From Planctomycetota bacterium (GTDB lineage Bacteria; Planctomycetota; UBA11346): a stretch of 44,335 bases of DNA. The number at the start of each line of letters is the position of its first letter. Positions within the stretch are counted from its first letter, which is position 1. The position numbers and the translations under genes are program-made. The stretch spans positions 1 through 44,335 of the forward strand of contig JANQLF010000299.1 in the NCBI GenBank assembly GCA_028280785.1, given 5' to 3'. The notes beneath the pieces were generated by a model, which was not told the origin of the DNA, did not search any database, and saw nothing but the letters and a program-made list of their open reading frames with translations. Below, one piece after another: positions 8,663 through 17,037 of the stretch.

Positions 8663-10078
8663 ATGGCTGAAACTGTGATGCGCGTCCGACCAACAGAAAG
8701 CTCCGATTATTTGGGCAATCCGCACAAAGGTTTGTGTACGTTCCAACATTTTAACGGTGAAGCATTATATCCTGGTAATTTTTGGAGCGAAGAAGGACCC
8801 TTAGTTGATGAAGAGGAGGACCGTTTGCACCTTGAGGAATTACAAAAGGTGCGCAATCACAATATTCATCGCTTTCATTATCCGCACTGGGCAAAAGGGT
8901 ATTTGTGTACGACGGTGAGTTATTGTCGTTGGTTTTGGCGCGAACTCGAGCCGAGTCAGGGCAATTATGATTTTTCAATGATCGACCGTGCTCTTAATCT
9001 TTGTAAAGAGCGTAAGCAAACTTTAGCCGTACGTTTAATGGCTTTTGGTTCTTCGAAGCAGCCGCAAGTGCCTGAGTGGTTTGCTGATATTTGTCCGATG
9101 ATCAAAAATCATAATAAAACCTTAGATCAAACGGTTCCAGACCATGATAGTCCGGTTTATCTAGAACACTGGGGCAATGTGATTAAAGCATTTGCTGCAC
9201 GTTATGATGATAACCCACTCATTGAGAGCATTGATATTACCTTTATTGGCCCATGGGGCGAGGGTGCAGGTGATTGTAGTGTAGAGCAGATTGAAAAATT
9301 TAATCAGGTCTGGTCCGAATCATTTAAAAAGACACCGCGCTTGGCGCTTATTGGTGGTGATCAATTTGCTGTTGGTTTAAAGCATGGCAGTGGTTGGCGT
9401 TGTGATTGTTTTGGTGACGCACGCAATCCCGGTAGTGCTGAAGTTATTCGCTCATTGAGTTTTAACCACATGTACGACTGCTATCCAGAGCAGGTTTATA
9501 ATGCAGGCGCCCAGGATGCATGGAAGACGGCGCCTATACATTTAGAGAGCTGTGGTGTGCCGATGGATTGGTACAATGCCGGTGGTGATATAGATTTTAT
9601 AATTCAGCAAGGTCTTAAATTTCATGCGACCTACCTCATGCCAAAATACACGGCATTACCTGAACCGTGGTTAGACAAATTTCGTTATTTCTGTAAGCAT
9701 TTAGGTTATCGCTTTGTCTTTAGACAAGCGATGTTTGATCTGAATATGCAGCCTGGTGGCAAATGGAAATTTAAGGCATGGATCGAGAACATTGGTGTAG
9801 CGCCAATTTACCATTCTTATGACTTGGCTATTCGTGTTCGTCAGGGCGATAACGAGCAGATTATTCGTGTAACCGATGAGGATATTCGTAAATGGTTACC
9901 CGGTGATACGATTGTTGAACGGCAATTTGGCGTCGATGCATCATTTAAGCCTGGAATGGCCGAAATAAGTGCAGGATTAATTAATAAAGAGGGCCAAGTG
10001 AAAGTTCGTTTTGCCAACACTGATCAGTTTCAGGATTTCTGGTTACGTTTAGGTTTTGCGCAAATAGTTTCGTCTTAA
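8663..10078 (+). CDS. DUF4832-type glycoside hydrolase-like TIM-barrel protein
   Basis: The protein has 471 residues from ATG 8663, which follows a purine-rich GGAAGGGAAGAGAG. A longer in-frame form from GTG 8534 or ATG 8561 is possible but its extra residues match nothing I recognise. An NPHKGL motif close to the N-terminus corresponds to the NPxRGF opening of DUF4832/DUF4874 proteins. A TIM-barrel part follows, with SYCRWFWRELEPSQGNYDF and the acidic active-site-like IGPWGEGAG. The C-terminal 110 residues form a beta domain (KFKAWIENIGVAPIYHSYDLAI) characteristic of DUF4832. No signal peptide is present, so it should act in the cytoplasm on imported sugars. It is followed 17 bp later by the lyase gene, likely in one operon. 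Confidence 0.78.
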   Translation: MAETVMRVRPTESSDYLGNPHKGLCTFQHFNGEALYPGNFWSEEGPLVDEEEDRLHLEELQKVRNHNIHRFHYPHWAKGYLCTTVSYCRWFWRELEPSQGNYDFSMIDRALNLCKERKQTLAVRLMAFGSSKQPQVPEWFADICPMIKNHNKTLDQTVPDHDSPVYLEHWGNVIKAFAARYDDNPLIESIDITFIGPWGEGAGDCSVEQIEKFNQVWSESFKKTPRLALIGGDQFAVGLKHGSGWRCDCFGDARNPGSAEVIRSLSFNHMYDCYPEQVYNAGAQDAWKTAPIHLESCGVPMDWYNAGGDIDFIIQQGLKFHATYLMPKYTALPEPWLDKFRYFCKHLGYRFVFRQAMFDLNMQPGGKWKFKAWIENIGVAPIYHSYDLAIRVRQGDNEQIIRVTDEDIRKWLPGDTIVERQFGVDASFKPGMAEISAGLINKEGQVKVRFANTDQFQDFWLRLGFAQIVSS

Positions 10079-10094
10079 GTATAGAAAATATTAA

Positions 10095-11807
10095 ATGTCT
10101 ACTCAGCCTCGTTTGCTCATTGCTGACAATGAGCATCAAGTAATCCGTGACAAATGTTTAACTGATCTGAGACCAGCCTGGGACAGTTTTAACCAAATAC
10201 TCGACGAAGAGATTGTAACTTTTTCTGGCACCAAAAGTACCGTGAGTAAGGAGGGGCAAGACCTTGAGCAGTCACTTGGCCCCGCGTTTAAGGCGTGCTT
10301 TGCTTATTTCATTACTCAAGAACAGCGCTACGCCGATTTTGCCAAAGAATTATTGTGGCCAACGCTTGCTATGTCGACCTGGACGACGCCTAAGTTTTCA
10401 CCAGATGGCCGTAAGGTCGAATTAATATCTTCGTTTATAACCTTGGTATGGACCTATTATTTAGATTTTTGTGCAGACTGTATAAGCGAAACTGAGCATC
10501 AGCAGATAGTCGAAATTCTGGAAGAACGCAGTGCTCGTGGCTTACTTTATGATCATGAACATCATATGGGCTGGTATAAGCAAGATGGACCGATTAATAA
10601 TTGGGTATCGGTAACCAATGCTAATATTGGTCTAACGGCGATTTTATTTTGTAATGGATCTGAACTGTGGTTGGAAACATTGCATGCGTCGATCTTTCAT
10701 ATGAAGCGTTATCTGGACTGGATATTCCCCGATGGTTCTATGGAAGAGGCTGGCGGCTATTGGATTTACGGCATTAAAAAGGCTTTGATGTTCTTGGATG
10801 CATTGCGTATTAATAAACATTGTTTGCCACAATCGATTGTTGATACGGGTGTATGCGAGTGGATTGAAACATTACCTGCTCTTAAAAACACCGCGCAGTT
10901 TCCACTTGCTGGTATTTTAGGCGATCAGTTTGTCATGTCCTTTGGTGATTGTCGAGTCAGTCCCAAACATGGCTTTAGTGAATGCTTTGCCATGTTGGCA
11001 GCTCGCTGTGGTGACCTTGATGCGCAAGCGGCGATTGAGCCTGAAGCGTTATTTACTCCAGCTGCGTTCATCGCTTACGATCCGGAATTAAAAAGCAGCA
11101 GTGCTAATGATGCGCCACCCATACTGAAAGTCTTTGATGTCGGTTGGGTGGTGGCACGTTCACATAAAACTGATCCTTCGGCATTATTCCTAGCTGTGCG
11201 TGGTGGCTCTAATCAACAAACGCATTCACATTTTGATCTCGGTAATTTTATTCTGTGGTATAATGGGCAGCCATTAATAACGGAGTTGGGTGTATTTATG
11301 GCCTACCCAGACGGATTTTTTGAAAATCGTGAAAAATATTATCATGCCAGTACCGAAGGACATAATTGTATATTAGTTGACGGTGAGGGGCAGCGTGAAT
11401 TAGATAATAGCTGTGAAGTGATCGATCTCATCAACGATGGAGAAATTATTCAATTTACCTGCGTGATTAAGAGTGCTTATAATCACATTGAAGAACATAA
11501 ACGTATGTTTCGAGTCGAGTTAAATAATGGTCCTGTTGTATCTGTAATTGATGAAGTGCAGTTAAGTAAACCACTCCCAATCAAAGTCCTATTTCACTTT
11601 GATAAAAATGCTGCATATACGCAGGTTAGTGATCTTTCGCATCAGATTCGTATGCAGGAAACGACCTTGTCCATCACCTGTGAAAGCGATTCGGATACCG
11701 AGATTAAGCGCATAGCGCATTCAGACTTGCCATACCTGTGTGCCGAGAGTCCGACAAGGCAGATGAAGCATGTTATCAAATCTTGTTTTCGGGTTAAAAA
11801 AAATTAA
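10095..11807 (+). CDS. Heparinase II/III-like polysaccharide/oligosaccharide lyase
   Basis: The 570-residue protein has two parts. An all-helical (alpha/alpha) toroid occupies about residues 20-330 (WYKQDGPINNWVSVTNANIG, GSMEEAGGYWIYGIKKALMF). A C-terminal beta-sandwich follows with the signature THSHFDLGNFILWYNGQPL. The HxHxDxGxF motif and preceding GG are hallmarks of heparinase II/III and alginate lyase families (PL12/15/17/21), where they bind the substrate and metal. No signal peptide is present, so it probably cleaves imported uronic-acid-containing oligosaccharides. It lies 16 bp behind the DUF4832 enzyme and is probably co-transcribed. Polymer specificity cannot be deduced. Confidence 0.85.
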   Translation: MSTQPRLLIADNEHQVIRDKCLTDLRPAWDSFNQILDEEIVTFSGTKSTVSKEGQDLEQSLGPAFKACFAYFITQEQRYADFAKELLWPTLAMSTWTTPKFSPDGRKVELISSFITLVWTYYLDFCADCISETEHQQIVEILEERSARGLLYDHEHHMGWYKQDGPINNWVSVTNANIGLTAILFCNGSELWLETLHASIFHMKRYLDWIFPDGSMEEAGGYWIYGIKKALMFLDALRINKHCLPQSIVDTGVCEWIETLPALKNTAQFPLAGILGDQFVMSFGDCRVSPKHGFSECFAMLAARCGDLDAQAAIEPEALFTPAAFIAYDPELKSSSANDAPPILKVFDVGWVVARSHKTDPSALFLAVRGGSNQQTHSHFDLGNFILWYNGQPLITELGVFMAYPDGFFENREKYYHASTEGHNCILVDGEGQRELDNSCEVIDLINDGEIIQFTCVIKSAYNHIEEHKRMFRVELNNGPVVSVIDEVQLSKPLPIKVLFHFDKNAAYTQVSDLSHQIRMQETTLSITCESDSDTEIKRIAHSDLPYLCAESPTRQMKHVIKSCFRVKKN

Positions 11808-11823
11808 ATATTTTGAAACATAT

Positions 11824-13596
11824 TTAAGGTGTTGGTAGAAACATAGCAGTGCTGTGTTTTATCTTTTGTGCATTAGTTCTATGCGTAATTCCGCTTGGAG
11901 CGAGAATGGTGGGGGGTATTTCTTCTGATCCTTCACCATAGTTGATAATCCAAAAATCGTTATTGCCATACAAATTTTCACTCTTGTCGGCCCCACTATT
12001 TGAGGTGCTGTCGCCAACCAAGATAAAGCCGTCATTGTTGTTGGCTATTACACATCCACCAGTATAGGATGAGTATTCCCAATGTTCTCCACCAAAACTT
12101 TTATCCCAAATTTTGTTACCGACACTGTCAATCTTTAACATCCAATAGTCAGGTCCACCACGAGAAGGCTCGCTTTTATCACCATCAGCACCAGAGTGAC
12201 TGATTCCACTAATGATAAAGCTTCCGTCGATATTTGTCGCTATCGATTGGCCTATATCATTTTCGGATCCACCAAACCGTTTGTCCCAAACTTTGTTGCC
12301 ATTATTATCAATTTTTATGATCCAATAATCAGATCCTCCTCGAGTTGCTTGACTCCTATCTCCGTATATCCCAGAATAATTTTCCGTAATCATTAAGAGG
12401 CCGCCATCGTCGCATGGAGCTATGTCGCGACAATAATCTGCGGATCCTGTGCCAAACCGTTTGTCCCAAATTTTATTGCCGTTACTATCAACTTTTATGA
12501 TCCACATATCGTGAGAACCCCATGAATTCACTGTTCGATCCCCGTCTATTCCAGATGCACCAAAGCCACCAAGGACAATAGCTCCATCACTGTAAATATG
12601 TAGAGAGAGGCAACAATCGTACATTGAACTGCCAAATGTTTTATCCCATATTTTGTTGCCATTACTATCTACTTTAACGGCCCAAATATCATAAAAACCT
12701 CGTAAGCTTTCACTTTTATCACCGCTTATTCCAGAATTGCTGCAGCCTGCAATGACAATTGTGCCATCGCTATGCTCGAAGACGGCAACTCCGTCATCAA
12801 AACCAGAACCCCCATATCTTTTATCCCAAATTTTATTACCATCATTGTCTACTTTAAGTAACCAAAAATCTCGATTGCCACGTGATACTTCGCTAACATC
12901 TCCTCCGGCGGGAGATGTTGTATATCCTGCGAGCAAATAATTTCCGTCACTGCATTTTATTATTGAATTGCAATATTCGTCGTATTGGCCACCAAACCTT
13001 TTATCCCATATTTTGTCTCCATTATTATCTATTTTAACAAGCCAGAAGTCGTAATACCCGCGACTATCCTGAGATTTGTTTCCATCTGCATCAGAGTGAC
13101 TGTGTCCGGCGATTACGAAGCCGCCATCGTCACTCGCAACGATTCCGCGACATACATCTGCTTCTGTTCCACCATATTGTTTGTCCCACAGTTTGCTTAG
13201 AGCAACATTATTAACAGATATGGTAGTGCTTAACGTATCGATTAATTGACCATCACTGACAGTAATTTCTATTTCATAAAGATTATCGGTATTGGCATCA
13301 ACAGGATTTTCAAAATCTGGTTCTGTGTTAAATAGTAATGCACCGCTATTTTCGTTAATGCTAAACAGCGACGCGTCGTCACCGCCACTAATGCTAAAGA
13401 GCAAATCATCGCCGTTGTGATCACTGGCGCTGATATTGGTTACATTAATCGTATTCTCATTAACGTTGATTGTGGAGCTGGTGTTGATGGTTGGTGAGAC
13501 ATTGGTGTTTATGTTTTTGGTCAACGATGCACCGCCGCCACAACTGGCACACAAACACGTGATCATGACAAGGATGGTGTTGGTATACTTGGGCAT
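11824..13596 (-). CDS. Secreted lipoprotein with cadherin-like domain and seven 60-residue propeller repeats
   Basis: The 590-residue protein begins with a lipoprotein-type signal (hydrophobic stretch followed by CLCASCGGG; Cys19 is the likely lipidated residue). Residues 30-135 look like a cadherin/DUF-type calcium-binding beta domain (NVTNISASDHNGDDLLFSI, FENPVD). From Trp137 there are seven tandem repeats of 60 residues, each starting WDKxFGG and containing SDGGxxIAGxS, SRGxxDFWLLK and DxNGNKI. Seven equal repeats predict a closed seven-bladed beta-propeller. The repeats are similar even in DNA, indicating recent expansion or gene conversion. The protein would be anchored on the cell surface or periplasmic face. 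Its ligand is unknown. Confidence 0.85.
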   Translation of the reverse strand: MPKYTNTILVMITCLCASCGGGASLTKNINTNVSPTINTSSTINVNENTINVTNISASDHNGDDLLFSISGGDDASLFSINENSGALLFNTEPDFENPVDANTDNLYEIEITVSDGQLIDTLSTTISVNNVALSKLWDKQYGGTEADVCRGIVASDDGGFVIAGHSHSDADGNKSQDSRGYYDFWLVKIDNNGDKIWDKRFGGQYDEYCNSIIKCSDGNYLLAGYTTSPAGGDVSEVSRGNRDFWLLKVDNDGNKIWDKRYGGSGFDDGVAVFEHSDGTIVIAGCSNSGISGDKSESLRGFYDIWAVKVDSNGNKIWDKTFGSSMYDCCLSLHIYSDGAIVLGGFGASGIDGDRTVNSWGSHDMWIIKVDSNGNKIWDKRFGTGSADYCRDIAPCDDGGLLMITENYSGIYGDRSQATRGGSDYWIIKIDNNGNKVWDKRFGGSENDIGQSIATNIDGSFIISGISHSGADGDKSEPSRGGPDYWMLKIDSVGNKIWDKSFGGEHWEYSSYTGGCVIANNNDGFILVGDSTSNSGADKSENLYGNNDFWIINYGEGSEEIPPTILAPSGITHRTNAQKIKHSTAMFLPTP

Positions 13597-13971
13597 GATG
13601 GGATCCTTTGCTTTGCTGGGCTAGTAGTAGTCGAGCAAGTGGAGTGCCAGTTTTACGAAAAAGATTTGTATCATAAGTGATTATATATAATATACTTATG
13701 TTATTTACTCCGAGTGTACTTATCTAAAATTGTGGTTCTGTCATGATGTTTTCGTCATGTTTGGTCGAATCTGCCAAAAATTGGCAACACATCCTGGGTG
13801 AAACCATGTTGCTTATATTTTAAGCATTTGCTGGGTGCTTAATCTTATAATCGTGTTGGGCGTTGGTTTTGCGTGGTCATTATATAAGGAGATGGCACCC
13901 GACTAAAAAATTTAGAAGTATACTGGAATAAGTATCAGTATATTAAGAATTTTGATAAGGAATGTCGGAAT
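13597..13971. other. Intergenic region, 375 bp, AT-rich
   Basis: The region is the divergent upstream space of the propeller lipoprotein and the broken gene at 13972. It holds an AT-rich inverted repeat (arms ATAAGT 13673-13678 and ACTTAT 13694-13699) about 75 bp before the lipoprotein start. A small hairpin GCCAA/TTGGC follows near 13773. I see no RNA gene or convincing promoter hexamers. Confidence 0.4.
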
Positions 13972-14326
13972 ATGGAATTAGATGTCTCGATTGAGCAAAA
14001 AGATCATTATGTCCTGGTCCAATATCAGGGTCCAGATTCCCTAGAAATTAGCTAAGCGTACATTGTCAGCATGTAAAGAATATGACTGCTTTAAAATATT
14101 AACGTTAGCTAAATTAGATAATAGTTTAAGTACGAATGAAAATTATGATATGGGTGAAATGTCCGAACAGGTTGGAGTGCCAATTGGAATAAAATGGGCA
14201 TGGGTTGATCTCAACGCTGCCGTAGCTGACGGTTCTGATTTTGGTGCTTGGGTTTTATGTAATAAAGGATATGAAGTTAGTGCATTTGTAGGTTTAGATA
14301 TGGCATTAAAGTGGCTTTCTGAATAA
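13972..14326 (+). pseudogene. Frameshifted small STAS-like protein
   Basis: From ATG 13972 the frame reads MELDVSIEQKDHYVLVQYQG then PDSLEIS and stops at TAA 14053. One frame over, translation continues from just after 14042 as KLAKRTLSACKEYDCFKILT and onward to the stop at 14326. Joined, they make about 117 residues resembling small STAS-like proteins: an N-terminal strand pair, an ACKExxCxKxL helix-strand, and a C-terminal VSAFVGLDMALKWL helix. A single base loss near 14042 explains the break. No slippery sequence is visible, so this is a decayed gene or a sequencing error rather than programmed frameshifting. Confidence 0.6.
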
Positions 14327-14331
14327 ATTAT

Positions 14332-15417
14332 TCATGAATCAAACCATGTAAGCGGAATCCTGCGCATAGTTAAATCCTGTAACACTGCAGATTCCCCACC
14401 ACCTGAACAATAGGCAAGTAATACCGCATCATCGACAAAATGAATGGCAGTATAGCAATAGCCATGATCAGGATTCGTTTCGATGTGTTGAGATGGACTC
14501 CAGGTTTTACCCTCGTCGGTACTTGTTGCTGCTGATAGTGGTGTTCTTCCCCAGCTTGATTGCGAATCTGACTTCAATTCGCTGACATCATTCCAAATGG
14601 CAAGTAAATTATTATCTGATGGGATTCGCTTTAATGACAGTGGCGAGCAGGGTGAGGTAAACCGAGACTTTTGAAGCTCAGACCAATTTTCGCCTTTATC
14701 AGTTGAGCGCATCTCCCATTGTTGGCCGATATCGGTTCTTGCCCATGCATATAAAGATCCGTCCTTTAATTCTATAAGGCCTGGTTCTTGTAGGCCGGAA
14801 CCGCTCGGTTGTGGTAGGGCTAACCAATTTTCAGATTCGTACCAGCTTGCACCACTGTCATCTGAGTAAAAAAACATGACAATGCTGTGCCCATCAATTG
14901 CTGATTTGTAGATATCATCAGAAATAATTTTTGCTCGATGGTATGCGGCTGGAATAATTATTCGGCCATTTGTTAACTGAACGATGCGGTCATTATTAAC
15001 AACAAAATAACCGGGCGCTGGAATGCAGCAGGACGCGTCGCTCCATGTTTTGCCCTCATCATGTGATGTACGTTGATAAGTGCGGCAGTCCAGTAGGCTA
15101 TTTTTGACTAAATAAAATAATTTAATTGAGCTATCGTGTAAGCGTAGGAATGAAACACTCATAATGTTGCAGTCGCCTTGATTTGGCACGATAATTTCGT
15201 CGTTTTCAGTCCAAGTTTTTCCGTTATCAGAGGAGTAGCGTGCTGCGATATCTGCTGATGCGTGATCATTCCAATCATCACCGGTAAAACGTGAGTAGGC
15301 GAACATAATTCGCCCATCGTTTAAGGTGATAAATGCACCTTCTGAGTTGCGTGGATTGTTGTCCGAATTGGGTAAACTGAGGACCAAGGTAGATGGTTCC
15401 AGAGTTTGTTGATCCAT
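14332..15417 (-). CDS. Sialidase-fold (BNR/Asp-box) protein, cytoplasmic
   Basis: The 361-residue protein carries at least five Asp-boxes (SSDNGKTW, SHDEGKTW, SDDSGASW, STDKGENW, STDEGKTW), the signature of the six-bladed sialidase/neuraminidase propeller. The N-terminal NSEGAFITLNDGRIMFAYSR segment is typical of GH33-related and BNR-repeat families. No signal peptide is visible; the start follows AGGAAC. The gene is the last of a leftward operon GntR-aldolase-sialidase (22-bp gap to the aldolase). A second sialidase-fold gene lies on the other side of the regulator at 17038. True sialidase activity is not assured, since many PVC members are of unknown specificity. Confidence 0.82.
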   Translation of the reverse strand: MDQQTLEPSTLVLSLPNSDNNPRNSEGAFITLNDGRIMFAYSRFTGDDWNDHASADIAARYSSDNGKTWTENDEIIVPNQGDCNIMSVSFLRLHDSSIKLFYLVKNSLLDCRTYQRTSHDEGKTWSDASCCIPAPGYFVVNNDRIVQLTNGRIIIPAAYHRAKIISDDIYKSAIDGHSIVMFFYSDDSGASWYESENWLALPQPSGSGLQEPGLIELKDGSLYAWARTDIGQQWEMRSTDKGENWSELQKSRFTSPCSPLSLKRIPSDNNLLAIWNDVSELKSDSQSSWGRTPLSAATSTDEGKTWSPSQHIETNPDHGYCYTAIHFVDDAVLLAYCSGGGESAVLQDLTMRRIPLTWFDS

Positions 15418-15438
15418 TATTTGTTCCTGATAAGATGT

Positions 15439-16230
15439 TTATGAAATAGCGAGTGTATTTTTAGTATTGGCTTCGAATTCATTGATCATTTGTTCAATGC
15501 CAGTTTTAAATATGCCATAATCACTACCGACGGCTAGGAATTTAACACCGCAATCCAGAAGCATTTTTGTGTATTCGCCATCAAACCCGGAGGTGGCGCA
15601 ATATTTTCCATTGCGTTCACAGGCGGCAACGGTGCGTTTAATCGCATCTTGAACAAGTTTGTGCTTCGGTTCGCCTGGGACACCTAGATTATTACTTAAG
15701 TCACCTGGCCCAACATAGAGTATGTCGACTCCGTCACATGCGGCTATTTCTTCAACATTATCGACGCCATCCTGATCTTCGATTTGCATCACTAAAAAGT
15801 TTTCAGTGTTAGCGTGTTGAAAATATTCTTCACGCGTTACCAGCCCATAACGCGCGTCGGCATTGGCACCATCCATGCCGCGCTTGCCAAGTGGTGGAAA
15901 TTTAATGTGCGAAACGGTGTCACGTGCCATTGCAGCAGTTTTGCAAAATGGCACCATCAACCCATTAACGCCAGCTTCTAGTGGCCGAATTAAATCGGAA
16001 TGAGTGGTCCATGTCTTTCGCAACATAATATCGATGTCAGCTGCTCTGCCGGCACGAGCAAACTCATTGACTTTTTCCGGGTTTAATTCCATGTGCTCAT
16101 TGCAAATCCATACCACATCTATGCCCATGTAGCCCATCATTTCGACCATATCTGGTACTGCATAATGATTGGCGATACACATTACAGGTTCACCATTGTT
16201 TAATTTTTTTAGTACATTGCTATTACGCAT
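15439..16230 (-). CDS. HpcH/HpaI-family class II aldolase
   Basis: The 263-residue protein has the usual family length. It has the family motifs LRPLEAGVNGLMVPFCKTA, FPPLGKRGMDG, VMQIEDQDGVDN and DILYVGPGDLSNNLG. The Glu of QIED and the Asp of GPGDLS are the expected divalent-metal ligands. Family members cleave 2-keto-3-deoxy sugar acids (for example 2-keto-3-deoxy-L-rhamnonate) to pyruvate and an aldehyde in the cytoplasm. It is preceded 13 bp upstream by the GntR regulator in the same operon. With the GH78 rhamnosidase nearby, cleavage of a deoxy-sugar-derived keto acid is plausible but not proven. Confidence 0.88.
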   Translation of the reverse strand: MRNSNVLKKLNNGEPVMCIANHYAVPDMVEMMGYMGIDVVWICNEHMELNPEKVNEFARAGRAADIDIMLRKTWTTHSDLIRPLEAGVNGLMVPFCKTAAMARDTVSHIKFPPLGKRGMDGANADARYGLVTREEYFQHANTENFLVMQIEDQDGVDNVEEIAACDGVDILYVGPGDLSNNLGVPGEPKHKLVQDAIKRTVAACERNGKYCATSGFDGEYTKMLLDCGVKFLAVGSDYGIFKTGIEQMINEFEANTKNTLAIS

Positions 16231-16243
16231 GACTTTACCTCAA

Positions 16244-16921
16244 TTACTTTAGATTGATATAATGAGAGTAGTGTTCTTTGACAAGTTTAATGACTTGATC
16301 TTCTTTTTTACTCCGAATGGCTTTTACAATTGATCGGTGTTCATCAGTTGTTCGCTTCAGCGTCTGTGGATTTGATTTATTGAAGACGTCGGCAATGGTG
16401 TCAAAGAATTCGAGCAGTAAGGGTCTGAGGCCATTTAATATGTTGTTATCGACTATGGCTAATAATTTGCCGTGGAAGGCAATTTCGAGCTCATGCATAT
16501 CGTCGCGTGTTCGACAGGTATCCATTTGGGCAATTATTTCATCCAATTCGCTAAGGTCTTCATTGGTAACTTTTTGTAGGAGTAGGGGGATGATACCAAT
16601 CTCAACGATCATGCGTAATTGACCAATTTCCTGAATGCGCTCTTTGCTATTCTTTAAAAATGGCATGTAACCAGCAAAAGGATTTTGCGGATAAAGCTGT
16701 TTAATATAAGCACCAGTCTTAGGCTTGCTGTCAATAATACCGAGGGTTTTAAAGTATTGTAGAGCTTCGCGTACGATGCTGCGACTGACGCCTAGGGATT
16801 TTACTAATTCCTCTTCAGAAGGGAGATGCATACCCTGCTCTAGTGAGTGCTCGGTAATATATTCTTCGATATAATTGATCACTGCATCTTTAGCGCTGAC
16901 TCGTTTGAGTGGTGTTGTCAC
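16244..16921 (-). CDS. GntR-family (FadR/FCD subfamily) regulator
   Basis: The 225-residue protein has a winged helix (residues 8-75: AKDAVINYIEEYITEHSLEQ, then LPSEEELVKSLGVSRSIVREAL). It is followed by an all-helical FCD effector domain with the usual E/D-rich and H-containing positions (ELEIAFHGKLLAI, TTDEHRSIVKAI). The start is a GTG after AAGGGGG. It heads the leftward operon with the aldolase and the sialidase-fold gene and is divergent from a second sialidase-fold gene. The inverted repeat at 16936-16958 in the gap is its probable operator. The effector is probably an organic or sugar acid, as in most FCD regulators. Confidence 0.9.
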   Translation of the reverse strand: MTTPLKRVSAKDAVINYIEEYITEHSLEQGMHLPSEEELVKSLGVSRSIVREALQYFKTLGIIDSKPKTGAYIKQLYPQNPFAGYMPFLKNSKERIQEIGQLRMIVEIGIIPLLLQKVTNEDLSELDEIIAQMDTCRTRDDMHELEIAFHGKLLAIVDNNILNGLRPLLLEFFDTIADVFNKSNPQTLKRTTDEHRSIVKAIRSKKEDQVIKLVKEHYSHYINLK

Positions 16922-16935
16922 GATTCCCCCTTGTA

Positions 16936-16958
16936 GTTATATTATATGACAATATAAC
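16936..16958. promoter_or_regulatory. Inverted repeat, probable GntR operator
   Basis: GTTATATT, a 7-bp spacer and AATATAAC form perfect 8-bp arms. The site lies between the divergent GntR gene (start 16921) and the sialidase-fold gene (start 17038). FCD-type GntR regulators typically bind such AT-rich inverted repeats in their own promoters. This is assigned by position. Confidence 0.6.
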
Positions 16959-17037
16959 AAATGGATCGATGTCAAGGTTCTGGTTCAATGCTGGATCGGT
17001 AATTTGGCAAAAACACAGGGAATCCGTTAGGAATATC

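Noticed and set aside
13835..13906. Short open frame encoding a hydrophobic peptide (LNLIIVLGVGFAW)
   Set aside because: Only 23 residues from a GTG, with no ribosome binding site and no ATG. It is compatible with chance in AT-rich DNA.
16909..17037. N-terminal extension of the second sialidase-fold protein
   Set aside because: It would run through the GntR inverted repeat. The ATG at 17038 has AGGA upstream and fits the family start.
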